Positions 19,372 to 27,825 of a DNA stretch of 64,000 nucleotides are shown one piece after another. The notes beneath the pieces were generated by a model. It searched no databases, was not told where the DNA came from, and saw only the letters and a list, made by a program, of their open reading frames with translations. Origin of the DNA: Micromonospora sp. WMMD812 (GTDB lineage Bacteria; Actinomycetota; Actinomycetes; Mycobacteriales; Micromonosporaceae); NCBI RefSeq assembly GCF_027497215.1, contig NZ_CP114904.1, positions 4,855,001 through 4,919,000 on the forward strand, given 5' to 3'. Positions within the stretch are counted from its first letter, which is position 1; the number at the start of each line of letters is the position of its first letter. The position numbers and the translations under genes are program-made.

Positions 19372-19387
19372 GTTACCCGCCGGTAAC
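19372..19387. promoter_or_regulatory. operator-like palindrome, copy 2 (TTACC-N4-GGTAA)
   Basis: GTTACCCGCCGGTAAC is an inverted repeat with 6-base arms (GTTACC/GGTAAC), matching copy 1 at every half-site base. It lies 70 bases before the DUF6230 start codon. Confidence 0.5.
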
Positions 19388-19456
19388 GGTGGCGGTCCCG
19401 GTGCGGGCCGCCACGTCGGGGCCGGTGCCCGCGCGTACCCGCCTGAGGAGGTAGCC

Positions 19457-20080
19457 GTGCAGGAACGGTTCGACGCCCCCGGTCGTACCCGCTGGCGGCG
19501 GTTCGCCGCGATGATGGTGCCCGCGACGGCCGCCGTCGGCGCCATCCTGTTCGGCATGTCGACCGGCGCGATCGCGTCCGACATCACCGTCTCCGGCCAG
19601 ACCTTCAAGATCGGCGCCGAGCGCCTGGAGGGCGACGGCTTCAAGCAGTACGGCGGCATCGTCCGCGAGAAGGCCAAGGACGGCAAGTCCGGCAAGGTCC
19701 ACCCGGTCGCCCTCTCCGAGATCAGCAGCGCCGAGCTGTACGACCTCTGCCAGTCGGTCCGCGCCGACCTGCCCGGCCTGCCCGTGGTGCTGACCATCAA
19801 CGCCGGCCAGGGCAAGGAGCCGGCCCGGGCCAAGGACCTGATGATCGCGATGGACACCCTCGGTGGCAACGCGACCTTCACGAACATCCGGATCGGCCGG
19901 GACGCCACCGACCTGAACCCCACCGCGCAGGCCGGCTCGTTCGGGCAGAACTCCGACCACGTCACCATCACCGACCTCCAGCAGGTGTCCCGCTACACCA
20001 CCGCCGCCACCTTCAACCTCACCGGTCTTCGCCTGAAGGTGAACGTCGGCGCCGACGCGAAGGGCAAGGAGTGCTTCTGA
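19457..20080 (+). CDS. DUF6230 family exported protein
   Basis: 207 residues with a basic N-terminus, one hydrophobic segment (about residues 16-37, AAMMVPATAAVGAILFGMS) and a compact extracytoplasmic domain that begins SDITVSGQTFKIGAERLEG and ends KGKECF. This matches the DUF6230 family of actinomycetes, whose members are sometimes mislabelled cholesterol esterase; no hydrolase motif is visible. The genes nearly always occur as a DUF6230-DUF6114 pair, as here. GTG at 19457 has GAGGAGG 5 bases upstream. An in-frame ATG at 19322 would add an unlikely Arg/Gly-rich leader that includes operator copy 2. Confidence 0.83.
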   Translation: MQERFDAPGRTRWRRFAAMMVPATAAVGAILFGMSTGAIASDITVSGQTFKIGAERLEGDGFKQYGGIVREKAKDGKSGKVHPVALSEISSAELYDLCQSVRADLPGLPVVLTINAGQGKEPARAKDLMIAMDTLGGNATFTNIRIGRDATDLNPTAQAGSFGQNSDHVTITDLQQVSRYTTAATFNLTGLRLKVNVGADAKGKECF

Positions 20081-20156
20081 GCTGAGCCGTGGTCCGCGTC
20101 GGTCACCCGCCGCGGACCGCGCCCAGGCCCCCGACCACTCCCGGCAGGAGGAGTAC

Positions 20157-21569
20157 GTGACAACCGCGAACCCGTCGCCCGTCCGGTGCGCCGGCGCGGC
20201 ACGTACGTGGCGGGCCTTCCGCCGCTGGCGGCGGACCCGGCCGTTCTGGGGTGGCCTGGTCATCGCCCTGGCCGGGATCGAGATGTTCGCCTCGACCCGG
20301 ATGACGCTCAACGGCCTGAGCTTCTCCAGCGGAGCGACCGGTCTGCAGGCGCTCCTGATCCCGGTCGTCCTGGTCACCTGCGGGCTGCTGCTCTGGCTCA
20401 CCCCGGCGCAGCGGCTGTTCTATTCGGTCGTGGCGGCGGTCACCTCGGTCTACTCGCTGATCGGGCTCAACCTCGGCGGCTTCTTCCTCGGCCTGCTGCT
20501 CGGCATGGTGGGCAGCGCGCTCGCGTTCGCCTGGACACCGGTCGCCCGACCCGAGCCCGCCGCGCCGCCGAACCATCCCGGAGACGCCGTGCCGCGGCAG
20601 CGCGACGCGGCGGCGCACCCGGCCGACCCGGAGGCATCGCCCGAGGCCGGCGCCGGCTCCGGTGACCCCCACTACTTCGCGCTCGTGCTGGTGCTCCTCG
20701 GCCTCTCGGCCGCCGGGCTGGTCGCCGTCCCTCCGCGACCTGCGCAGGCCGCGCCCGGGCTGCCGGGGCGGTCGGCCCCGGTGCCGTGCCCGACCCGGTC
20801 CAAGCCGGTCACGCCGCCCGCCTCGCCGGGTCCGAGCGGACCGGCGGCGACGCCGACGGCGAGCCCGAGCCCCGCGCCGGAACGTACGTCGGGCGGCAAC
20901 ATCATCACCGACATCCTGGAGGGGCTCGGCGACCTGCTCACCGGCGGACGCCGGAGCAGGCCCACCCCGACCCCGTCGGCGACGCCGACCGCCGCGCCGA
21001 GCGCCACCTCGAGCGTCACCGCGACGGCCGCCCCGCCGGCCGGCCGGCCAGGCCCGGCCGCCTGCCCGAGCGCGACGCCGACTCCGGCCCGGCCGGGCAA
21101 GGTCGAGGCGGGCAAGCTTCTCCCGCGGATCGCCGCCGACCCCGGCCAGCCGAAGGTGGCGCAGACTCCGTCCAAGCTCACCGGTTCCTCGCTGATGATG
21201 AGCGGGCTGCGGTTCGAGGGCATCACCGACCTGCCGACCGAGGGCGGCAGCCTGAAGGTGCTGAAGTTCAGCATGCGGAAGGCGGTCACCGACGACTTCC
21301 TGCTGCGGGCCGACGGCCCGCAGGGGTTGAACCAGCGGTACGCGACCGACCGGCTCACCGTGCAGGGCGACGTGGCCTTCTACACCACCCGGTTCGTCGG
21401 CCGGCTGCTCGGCCTCAAGATCACGTTGACCCCGGACCTGCCGTTCCCGGACGGCATCCCGATCACCTCGCCGATCCCGGTCACCTTCACCGACCCGGCG
21501 ATCGACCTCGCGTACGTCACCACCGACACGCTGACCGCCCGCCCCGCGCTGGCGCTCTCCATCGGCTGA
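20157..21569 (+). CDS. DUF6114 domain membrane protein with long Pro/Ala linker and C-terminal domain
   Basis: 470 residues. Residues about 25-125 form the DUF6114 membrane region (about 4 helices, starting RPFWGGLVIALAGIEMFAS). A fifth helix lies near residues 175-190. A Pro/Ala/Ser/Thr-rich linker spans about residues 200-315, followed by a C-terminal domain of about 140 residues with alternating hydrophobic pattern (LKVLKFSMRKAVTDDFLL). Typical DUF6114 proteins are much shorter, so the linker and C-terminal domain are an extension. GTG at 20157 follows GGCAGGAGGAG. The gene is 76 bases behind DUF6230, so the two form an operon; a joint surface role is inferred. Confidence 0.8.
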   Translation: MTTANPSPVRCAGAARTWRAFRRWRRTRPFWGGLVIALAGIEMFASTRMTLNGLSFSSGATGLQALLIPVVLVTCGLLLWLTPAQRLFYSVVAAVTSVYSLIGLNLGGFFLGLLLGMVGSALAFAWTPVARPEPAAPPNHPGDAVPRQRDAAAHPADPEASPEAGAGSGDPHYFALVLVLLGLSAAGLVAVPPRPAQAAPGLPGRSAPVPCPTRSKPVTPPASPGPSGPAATPTASPSPAPERTSGGNIITDILEGLGDLLTGGRRSRPTPTPSATPTAAPSATSSVTATAAPPAGRPGPAACPSATPTPARPGKVEAGKLLPRIAADPGQPKVAQTPSKLTGSSLMMSGLRFEGITDLPTEGGSLKVLKFSMRKAVTDDFLLRADGPQGLNQRYATDRLTVQGDVAFYTTRFVGRLLGLKITLTPDLPFPDGIPITSPIPVTFTDPAIDLAYVTTDTLTARPALALSIG

Positions 21570-21702
21570 CGCCCGCACCCGCGCTGTCGCCGGACCGGTC
21601 GCTGCCGGCTCGGCCCGGCCAGGCGCGGCGCACCGCTTGGCCCGACCCGCCGGCCGGCCAACCGTTGACGGGCGCACCGGGCACCTACCCCCACCAGCGT
21701 GG

Positions 21703-21734
21703 TGACTCTGCGGCATAAATATGCCGCAGAGTCA
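21703..21734. repeat. near-perfect palindrome / bidirectional terminator
   Basis: The 15-bp arms at 21703-21717 and 21720-21734 (TGACTCTGCGGCATA and its complement) surround only two A bases. It lies between the convergent DUF6114 and DUF885 genes. An AT-rich centre inside high-GC DNA and such long arms make it either a bidirectional terminator or a member of a dispersed palindromic repeat family. Confidence 0.7.
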
Positions 21735-21811
21735 TAACGCTCGCGAGTATGTGTGCCACCCCTCGGCCGGCCCGGAACGGTTGTTCGTGGCCGGCTCGGG
21801 GCGGCCGGCGG

Positions 21812-23482
21812 TCAGAGGCGGGCGAGCGCCCGGCGGAGCGGGTCGAGCCCGAGCGCGCCCAGGTCGAGCGCCTGACGGTGGAACTCCTTCAGGTCGAAGT
21901 CGGCGCCCTTACGGGTCTTTGCCTCGTCCCGCGCCTGGAGCCAGATCCGCTCGCCGACCTTGTACGACGGCGCCTGCCCCGGCCAGCCCAGGTAGCGGTT
22001 CAGCTCGAAACGCAGGTTCTCGTCCGGCACCCGGCAGTGCGCGCGCATGAACTCCCAGCCCAGCTCCGGCGTCCACCGCTCACCCGGGTGGAAGCCGAAC
22101 GGGTTGTCCCGCGGGATCTCCAGCTCCAGGTGCATGCCGATGTCGACGATCACCCGGGCCGCCCGCATCGCCTGGGCGTCGAGCATGCCGAGCTTGTCGC
22201 CCGGATCCTCCAGGTAGCCCAGGTCGTCCATCAGCCGCTCCGAGTAGAGCGCCCAGCCCTCGCCGTGCCCGGAGACCCAGCAGAGCAGCCGCTGCCAGCG
22301 GTTGAGCAGGTCGGCCCGGACCGCGGTCTGCGCGACCTGGAGGTGGTGACCCGGCACGCCCTCGTGGTAGACGGTGGTCACCTCGCGCCAGGTGGAGAAG
22401 TCGGTGATGCCCTGCGGCACCGCCCACCACATCCGGCCGGGGCGGGAGAAGTCCTCGCTCGGACCGGTGTAGTAGATCGCGCCGTCGCTGGTCGGGGCCA
22501 GGCAGCACTCGATGCGGCGAACCTGCTCCGGGATGTCGAAGTGGGTGCCGTGCAGCTCGCTGATCGCCTTGTCGGCGAGCGCCTGCATCCAGTCCCGGAA
22601 CGCCTCCTTGCCCTTGATGGTCCGGGCCGGGTCGGCGTCGAGCGCGTTGACGGCGTCGTCGATGGTCGCGCCCGGACCGACGATCCGCGCGGCCACCGCC
22701 CGCATCTCGCCCTCCAGGCGGGCCAGCTCCGCGAAGCCCCAGGCGTAGGTCTCGTCCAGGTCGATCCTGGCGCCGAGGAAGTACTGGGACGCCAGCTCGT
22801 AGCGCTCCCGGCCGGCGGCCTGCTTGTCCCGCCCGAGCGGGGCCAGTTCGGTGCGGAGGAACTGGCCGAACTCGGCGGTGGCCGCGGTCGCCGCCGCCGC
22901 GCCCCGGCGCAGGTCCGCGCCGACGCTGCCGTCCGGACCCAGCCGCTCGACCAGCCCGTGGAAGAAGTTGTCGCCGTTCGGGTCGATCCAGACGTCGCAC
23001 TGCTTGGCGACCTCGACCAGCTGCACCTTCGAGCTGACGTGCCCGGCGGCGGCCGCCTCGCGCAGCGTCGTCTTGTAGCCCTCCAGCGCGCCAGCGAGCC
23101 CGTTCAACCGGGCGGCGATGTTCGCCTTCGCGTCCTCGCCCTCGGTGGGCATCAGGTCGAAGACCATGCGGATGTCGTGCAGTCCGCTGGCGATCACGTT
23201 GACCTCGCTGGTCGACTCGCCCGCCTCGTAGCGGGCGAGATCGAGGCCGAGCCGCTCCTGCATGGCCTCCTGGGCGGTGCGTTCCGCCTCGGTCTCCGGC
23301 TCCGTCACGTCGAGGTCGGCCAGGGTGCGGCGGGTCAGGTCGGCCCGGGCCGCGTATCCGTCGGGCGACAGGTCGTCGAGCTGGTCGTCGTAGCCGGCGA
23401 TGCCGACGTAGGTCGCACCGGTCGGGCTCAGCGGCGCCCACTCGGCCACGTAGCGGTTAGCGAGTTCGTCGATTCGTCCCAC
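21812..23482 (-). CDS. DUF885 family protein, probable metallopeptidase-like
   Basis: 556 residues covering the whole DUF885 family length. The conserved signature TTVYHEGVPGHHLQVAQ (about residues 365-381) contains an HEGxPGHH element, reminiscent of the HExxH zinc site of gluzincin peptidases. The C-terminal segment GQAPSYKVGERIWLQARDEAK is also family-typical. No signal peptide is seen, so it is probably cytosolic. Substrate is unknown; a zinc-dependent peptidase activity is the usual guess. Start ATG at 23482 is immediately followed by the conserved GRIDELANRYV. Confidence 0.85.
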   Translation of the reverse strand: MGRIDELANRYVAEWAPLSPTGATYVGIAGYDDQLDDLSPDGYAARADLTRRTLADLDVTEPETEAERTAQEAMQERLGLDLARYEAGESTSEVNVIASGLHDIRMVFDLMPTEGEDAKANIAARLNGLAGALEGYKTTLREAAAAGHVSSKVQLVEVAKQCDVWIDPNGDNFFHGLVERLGPDGSVGADLRRGAAAATAATAEFGQFLRTELAPLGRDKQAAGRERYELASQYFLGARIDLDETYAWGFAELARLEGEMRAVAARIVGPGATIDDAVNALDADPARTIKGKEAFRDWMQALADKAISELHGTHFDIPEQVRRIECCLAPTSDGAIYYTGPSEDFSRPGRMWWAVPQGITDFSTWREVTTVYHEGVPGHHLQVAQTAVRADLLNRWQRLLCWVSGHGEGWALYSERLMDDLGYLEDPGDKLGMLDAQAMRAARVIVDIGMHLELEIPRDNPFGFHPGERWTPELGWEFMRAHCRVPDENLRFELNRYLGWPGQAPSYKVGERIWLQARDEAKTRKGADFDLKEFHRQALDLGALGLDPLRRALARL

Positions 23483-23638
23483 GATGCGACCCTACGTGAC
23501 CGACCCGCTCCCGTGTCGACTGCGTTTGCCGTGTTGGCGGCAGCGGCGCCGCGAGACGCACGACTGTGACCGTCATGACAGTTCGTGGGCGTAACCAGGT
23601 CCGAAAGTCGCGGGACATTGTCGTACGGCTGCGGCAGA

Positions 23639-24628
23639 GTGTCAGGGGTGACAGCCGCTATCACTCCTGACAGGGCAGCGCTTCGCAGTTGGCTGCCCGG
23701 CTTCGTCGCGCTGGCCGCGATCTGGGGCTCCAGCTTCCTGTTCATCAAGGTCGGCGTCGAGGAGCTGCACCCGCTCCAGCTCACCCTCTACCGGGTCACC
23801 ACCGGGGCGCTGACGCTGCTCGTCGTGCTCGCCGTGCTCCGTGACCGGCTGCCCCGCGAGCCCCGGGTGTGGGCGCACCTCACGGTGGTCGCCGCGTTCG
23901 GCGTCGCCATCCCGTTCACCCTCTTCGGCTACGGCGAGCAGCGGGTCGAGTCGATGCTCGCCGGCATCTGGAACGCCACCACTCCGCTGATCGTGCTGCC
24001 GCTGGCGGTGCTGGTCTTCCGCACCGAGCGGCTCACCACGCGTCGGGCGGTCGGTCTCGCGCTCGGCTTCGCCGGCGTCCTGGTGGTGCTCGGCGTGTGG
24101 GAGGGCATCGGCGGGGCGCACTTCATCGGGCAGCTCATGTGCTTCGGTGCGGCCGCCTGCTATGGCGTGGCCATCCCCTACCAGAAGCGGTTCGTCGCCG
24201 GCAGCACGCACTCCGGGGTGTCGCTCTCCGCCGCCCAGTTGCTGCTCGCCACCGCACAGCTCGCGATCGTCACCCCGCTGGTGGCCGGGGCGCCGCCGGT
24301 GCCGACCGAGCTGTCGCTCCGGGTGGTCGCCAGCGTGCTCGCGCTCGGCGCGCTCGGCACCGGGCTGGCGTTCGTCATCAACATGCGCAACATCCGGATC
24401 GCCGGCGCGAGCACCGCCTCCACCGTGACCTACCTGATCCCGGTCTTCGCGGTGCTGATCGGCGCGGTGGTGCTGGGCGAGCGGCTCAACTGGCACCAGC
24501 CCGTCGGCGCGCTGATCGTGCTGATCGGCGTCGCCGTCTCGCAGGGTCTGGTCGGCCGGCGACGCCCGGCGCCGGTCAGCGTCGGCGCACCCGCCGTCCC
24601 CGCCGCGGAGCCGGCCAGCCGTCGCTGA
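23639..24628 (+). CDS. EamA/DMT-family transporter
   Basis: About 329 residues with ten hydrophobic helices in two homologous halves, the drug/metabolite transporter (EamA) design. Family motifs include AAIWGSSFLFIKVG at the first helix and ASTASTVTYLIPVFAVLIGAVVLGE at helices 9-10. It probably exports or imports a small metabolite; specificity cannot be told. Start is uncertain between GTG at 23639 and GTG at 23648; neither has a clear Shine-Dalgarno, so a leaderless transcript is possible. It is divergent from the DUF885 gene. Confidence 0.85.
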   Translation: MSGVTAAITPDRAALRSWLPGFVALAAIWGSSFLFIKVGVEELHPLQLTLYRVTTGALTLLVVLAVLRDRLPREPRVWAHLTVVAAFGVAIPFTLFGYGEQRVESMLAGIWNATTPLIVLPLAVLVFRTERLTTRRAVGLALGFAGVLVVLGVWEGIGGAHFIGQLMCFGAAACYGVAIPYQKRFVAGSTHSGVSLSAAQLLLATAQLAIVTPLVAGAPPVPTELSLRVVASVLALGALGTGLAFVINMRNIRIAGASTASTVTYLIPVFAVLIGAVVLGERLNWHQPVGALIVLIGVAVSQGLVGRRRPAPVSVGAPAVPAAEPASRR

Positions 24629-24637
24629 GTGCGCCCG

Positions 24638-25708
24638 TCAGGAGGCCTTGCCGGCCCAGTCGAGCAGTTCCCCCGCCGACCAGGTGTTGACAACCCGGTC
24701 GGCGGGGACGCCGCACAGGGCGGCGCGTTCGCAGCCGAACCGCTGCCAGTCCAGCTGCCCGGGCGCGTGCGCGTCGGTGTTGATGGCGAAGCGGCAACCT
24801 GCCTCCAGGGCGCGGCGGATCAGCCGCTTCGGCGGGTCCTGCCGCTCCGGCCGTGAGTTGATCTCGACGGCGACGTCGTGCTCGGCGCAGGCCGCGAAGA
24901 CCGCGTCCGCGTCGAAGTCGCTCTCCTTCCGGGTGCGCGCCCGATGCCCCCGGTCGCCCGGCCCGGTGACGCCCACCGGGCGGGACGACACCATCCGGCC
25001 GGTGCAGTGGCCGAGGATGTCGAGGTGCGGGTTGGCGATCGCGGCCAGCATCCGTCGGGTCATCTTCGACTTCTCGTCGCTCAGCCCGCTGTGCACCGAG
25101 CCGACCACCACGTCGAGGCGGGCCAGCAGGCCCTCGTCCTGGTCGAGCGAACCGTCGGCGAGGATGTCCACCTCGATGCCGGTGAGGATGCGGAAACCCT
25201 CGGGCAGGGCCGCGTTGACCTTCTCGACGTAGTCGAGTTGGCGGCGCAGCCGGTCGGCGGTCAGCCCCCTGGCGACCGTCAACCGCGGCGAGTGGTCGGT
25301 CAGCACCAGGTACTCGTGCCCCAGCTCGACCGCGGCCAGTGCCATCTCCTCGATCGGCGAGCCGCCGTCGGACCAGTCCGAGTGGGTGTGGCAGTCACCG
25401 CGCAGCGCGGTCCGCAGCGCGGTCGCCTCGGCGTCCAGGTCGCTGCCCTCGGTGGCGACCAGGCGGCGCAGGTAGACGGGCTCCTCACCGGCGAGCGACT
25501 CGGCCACGCAGCGGGCGGTGACGTCGCCGACGCCGCTCAGGTCGGTGAGCGTGCCGGCGGCCGCCCGCCCGGACAACTCGGCGGCCGGCAGTCCGGCGAG
25601 CGCCTTGGCGGCGGAGCGGAACGCCCGCACCCGGTAGGTCGCCTCGTTCGCCCGCTCCAACAGGAACGCGATCCGCCGTAGGTCGGCGATGGGGTCCCGG
25701 GCCTTCAT
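24638..25708 (-). CDS. PHP-domain phosphoesterase (PolX-like C-terminal half with helix-hairpin-helix)
   Basis: 356 residues. The N-terminal 90 residues contain a helix-hairpin-helix-like region (LTDLSGVGDVTARCVAES), followed by a PHP domain with the metal-binding motifs GDCHTHSDWSDGG (about residue 115), VLTDHS, GIEVDI, HLDILGHCTG, EINSRP and INTDAHAPGQL. This is the HHH-PHP arrangement of the C-terminal part of PolX DNA polymerases, without the polymerase. Probably a manganese- or zinc-dependent phosphoesterase or nuclease. The true start is ATG at 25708, just after an in-frame upstream stretch antisense to the M23 gene. Confidence 0.85.
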   Translation of the reverse strand: MKARDPIADLRRIAFLLERANEATYRVRAFRSAAKALAGLPAAELSGRAAAGTLTDLSGVGDVTARCVAESLAGEEPVYLRRLVATEGSDLDAEATALRTALRGDCHTHSDWSDGGSPIEEMALAAVELGHEYLVLTDHSPRLTVARGLTADRLRRQLDYVEKVNAALPEGFRILTGIEVDILADGSLDQDEGLLARLDVVVGSVHSGLSDEKSKMTRRMLAAIANPHLDILGHCTGRMVSSRPVGVTGPGDRGHRARTRKESDFDADAVFAACAEHDVAVEINSRPERQDPPKRLIRRALEAGCRFAINTDAHAPGQLDWQRFGCERAALCGVPADRVVNTWSAGELLDWAGKAS

Positions 25709-25737
25709 CCCACCGAACCTAGCCGCTGCGCCGGTCG

Positions 25738-26475
25738 TCAGGGAGCCTTCGGGCAGCCGTGTTTGCGCTGCCACGCGCTGACCTCGGCGGCCGGCGCCCG
25801 GTTGCCGCCCTTCCGCCACGAGTCGAGGTAGCGCGCGGGCCAGACCACGCCCCGCCGGATCCACCAGCCGTCGTGGCCGGCACACGCCGGGGAGATGCCG
25901 AAGTGCAGGTGGCAGACGTTGTTCGCGTTGCCGGTCCGGCCCACCTCGCCGAGCTTCTGCCCGGCCCGGACCCGGACGCCGGCGTCGACGCCGCCGGCGA
26001 TCTCGGACAGGTGCGAACCGTAGTAACGAACCCCGTCGTCGCCGAGCAGCGACACCGAGAGACCCCCGTTGTTCGGCCCGAGCGGCCCCCGCTTGTCGAA
26101 CCGGTCCACCCGGCTCACCTCGAGGATCGTGCCGTCGGTGACCGCGACGACCGGCTCACCGCAGTCGGCGAAGATGTCCGTCCCCGGATAGCCGGAGTGC
26201 GTCGGGTGGTAGGCCACGTTGCCGGCGCGGACCGGGAAGACGTGCCGCAGGTCGGTGCGCGTGGGGGTCGCGGGCGGGGCGCTGGTCGGCGCGGGGGTCG
26301 TCGGCCGGGCGGTGCCGGGCGCCGGCTGGTCCGCGCTGGCCGGGACGCCCGACGGGGTCGGCGCGGACCAGCCGGCCGGGGCGCCGGGCCGGGTCGTGGC
26401 GCAGCCGGCGGCGAGCGTCGCGGTGAGCAGCAGCAGGATCGGGTACGCGCGGCGTCCGATCGTCGGCGAGGGCAT
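25738..26475 (-). CDS. M23 family metallopeptidase lipoprotein
   Basis: 245 residues with a lipoprotein signal (hydrophobic ILLLLTATLAAGC; lipobox Cys near residue 26), a Pro/Ala/Thr-rich linker to about residue 75, and a LytM/M23 domain. The metal-ligand motif HSGYPGTD (H-x6-D) and the closing CHLHFG (H-x-H) are intact, so it should be an active zinc endopeptidase cutting peptidoglycan cross-links. Extra Cys residues may form disulphides. It precedes the PHP gene on the same strand with 29 bases between, possibly an operon. ATG at 26475 directly precedes the signal peptide. Confidence 0.88.
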   Translation of the reverse strand: MPSPTIGRRAYPILLLLTATLAAGCATTRPGAPAGWSAPTPSGVPASADQPAPGTARPTTPAPTSAPPATPTRTDLRHVFPVRAGNVAYHPTHSGYPGTDIFADCGEPVVAVTDGTILEVSRVDRFDKRGPLGPNNGGLSVSLLGDDGVRYYGSHLSEIAGGVDAGVRVRAGQKLGEVGRTGNANNVCHLHFGISPACAGHDGWWIRRGVVWPARYLDSWRKGGNRAPAAEVSAWQRKHGCPKAP

Positions 26476-26537
26476 CCGGTCATCCTGGCAGAGTCGGTAC
26501 GGTGGGGACGAGTGGTTCGGGGTGAGGGGAGGCGACG

Positions 26538-26930
26538 GTGACGCTCGGGCAGGCACCCTCTCCCTACGATCCCGGTTCCGGGTTCCGCCCGATGCCGCGT
26601 ACGCCCTCGGGGCTCTTTCCCGCCGGGCCACCGACCCGGCCCACCTACCGCGAACCGCACCCCGTCACCGGGGCCGGTGTCGCCTCGGGCGGCGGCGCGG
26701 CCGTCGGCTGGCTGCTGCTGTTCGGGCTGCTCGGCACCGACGTGGCGACCTACGCCTGGTGGACGCTGTTCGCCGGGCTGGTGGCCTGGGTCGCCGCCCT
26801 GGTGCTGGTCCGCCACGGCGACCGGGGGGTGGCCACCGGCATCGCGATCGTCACCGCCGGCGGGTGGAGCATCGCGGCCGCGATCGTCGTGGCACGGTGG
26901 GCGAGCGGCGGCGACTGGCCGCTCTGGTGA
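26538..26930 (+). CDS. small membrane protein, unknown function
   Basis: 130 residues. The first 50 are Pro/Gly/Thr-rich and polar. They are followed by three hydrophobic helices (about residues 52-70, 74-94, 100-120) and a short Trp-rich end. I do not recognise a family. GTG at 26538 has GAGGGGAGG upstream, and codon use matches neighbours. It is divergent from the M23 lipoprotein across a 62-base gap. Confidence 0.7.
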   Translation: MTLGQAPSPYDPGSGFRPMPRTPSGLFPAGPPTRPTYREPHPVTGAGVASGGGAAVGWLLLFGLLGTDVATYAWWTLFAGLVAWVAALVLVRHGDRGVATGIAIVTAGGWSIAAAIVVARWASGGDWPLW

Positions 26931-27006
26931 CTGCGTCGCGTGGCCGGCCGGCTGCGCAGCGAAGCCCGTCTTGACGTGGGCCCCGCGACTCGGCACTCTC
27001 GGCACT

Positions 27007-27174
27007 ATGGCCTGGACCGCCCCGCGGCTCGATCCCGAACGCAGCCGCCGCCGCCTGCAACTTCTCGCCGAGTTGGCGGGGGCCCGGACGGTACGCAAGC
27101 GCGAGAGGCCACAGCGGCTCCGCAGCGAACAGCTTCGACACCTGATTGCCACCCGTCGGCGGATCGCCGGCTGA
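27007..27174 (+). CDS. possible small basic protein
   Basis: 55 residues starting MAWTAPRLDPERSRRRLQ and ending RRRIAG, very rich in Arg and Leu with an amphipathic helical pattern. No Shine-Dalgarno is obvious, and no family is recognised. It fills the otherwise gene-free 26931-27297 interval. It could be a real small protein or a chance reading frame. Confidence 0.35.
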   Translation: MAWTAPRLDPERSRRRLQLLAELAGARTVRKRERPQRLRSEQLRHLIATRRRIAG

Positions 27175-27297
27175 CCGGCCGACTAGTTTGTCAGGAATGA
27201 CCGGTCCGTCGGGGCGTTGACCGGTCGCCCGCCGACCCGACCGGCTAACGTGCACGCGTAACGAGTCGGCGTGCTGTGCCGAGTAATTGGGGGGACC

Positions 27298-27825
27298 GTG
27301 TCGTACTTCGCGGCGGCCGTGGTGCGCGATGAGGCCGGCTGGACGGCAGCCGAGGTGAACCTGCGGGGTGCCGCCGACATCGACGAGGTCGCCGACCGGC
27401 TGCGGGACGTTGACCAGGACGCCGACCTGTCGCTGCTCTTCGTCGAGGCCGACGACACGTACCTGGTGATCCTGCGCCTCGACGAGGGTGAGGACCTGCG
27501 GATCTTCGGCTCGGATTCGGCGTACGCCGAGGAGTCCCGGTTGGGCGCGCTGCTGGTCGGTGACCTGAAGACCTCGGTCACCGGGCTGGACGACACCGAC
27601 GAGCCCCGGCCGGCGGCCGGGGGCGACGAGGAGAGCGAGCAGCCCGCCGTCGACCCGGAGGCCGACCCGGTCGGCGACGCCGATCTCCTCGCCGACCTGG
27701 GCATCTCGGCCCAGAAGCTGCTCTCCCTCTGCGCCGAGGAGGGCATGCTGCCGGCGGACGTGACCGCCGAGATCTGCCAGGTGCTGGGCTGCGCCGACGA
27801 GGTCGAGGAGCTGCGTGAGGTCTGA
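27298..27825 (+). CDS. tRNA adenosine deaminase-associated protein
   Basis: 175 residues, acidic overall, beginning VSYFAAAVVRDEAGWTA and containing DLSLLFVEADDTYLVILR and a C-terminal helical segment LGISAQKLLSLCAEEG. This is the actinobacterial family always encoded just before tadA. Its role with the deaminase is unproven. The gene overlaps tadA by 11 bases. GTG at 27298 follows GGGGGGAC. The middle (about residues 98-135) is a variable Glu/Asp/Pro-rich spacer. Confidence 0.85.
   Translation: MSYFAAAVVRDEAGWTAAEVNLRGAADIDEVADRLRDVDQDADLSLLFVEADDTYLVILRLDEGEDLRIFGSDSAYAEESRLGALLVGDLKTSVTGLDDTDEPRPAAGGDEESEQPAVDPEADPVGDADLLADLGISAQKLLSLCAEEGMLPADVTAEICQVLGCADEVEELREV

Larger units (their letters stand above)
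19041..19456. promoter_or_regulatory. 416-base gene-free stretch upstream of DUF6230 gene
   Basis: No convincing gene is seen. The stretch separates the divergent methyltransferase and DUF6230 genes. Its left part is comparatively AT-rich (19180-19260). Its right part contains the two matching palindromes listed separately and then the ribosome-binding site GAGGAGG (19445-19451) of the DUF6230 gene. It is probably a regulated promoter region. Confidence 0.55.
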
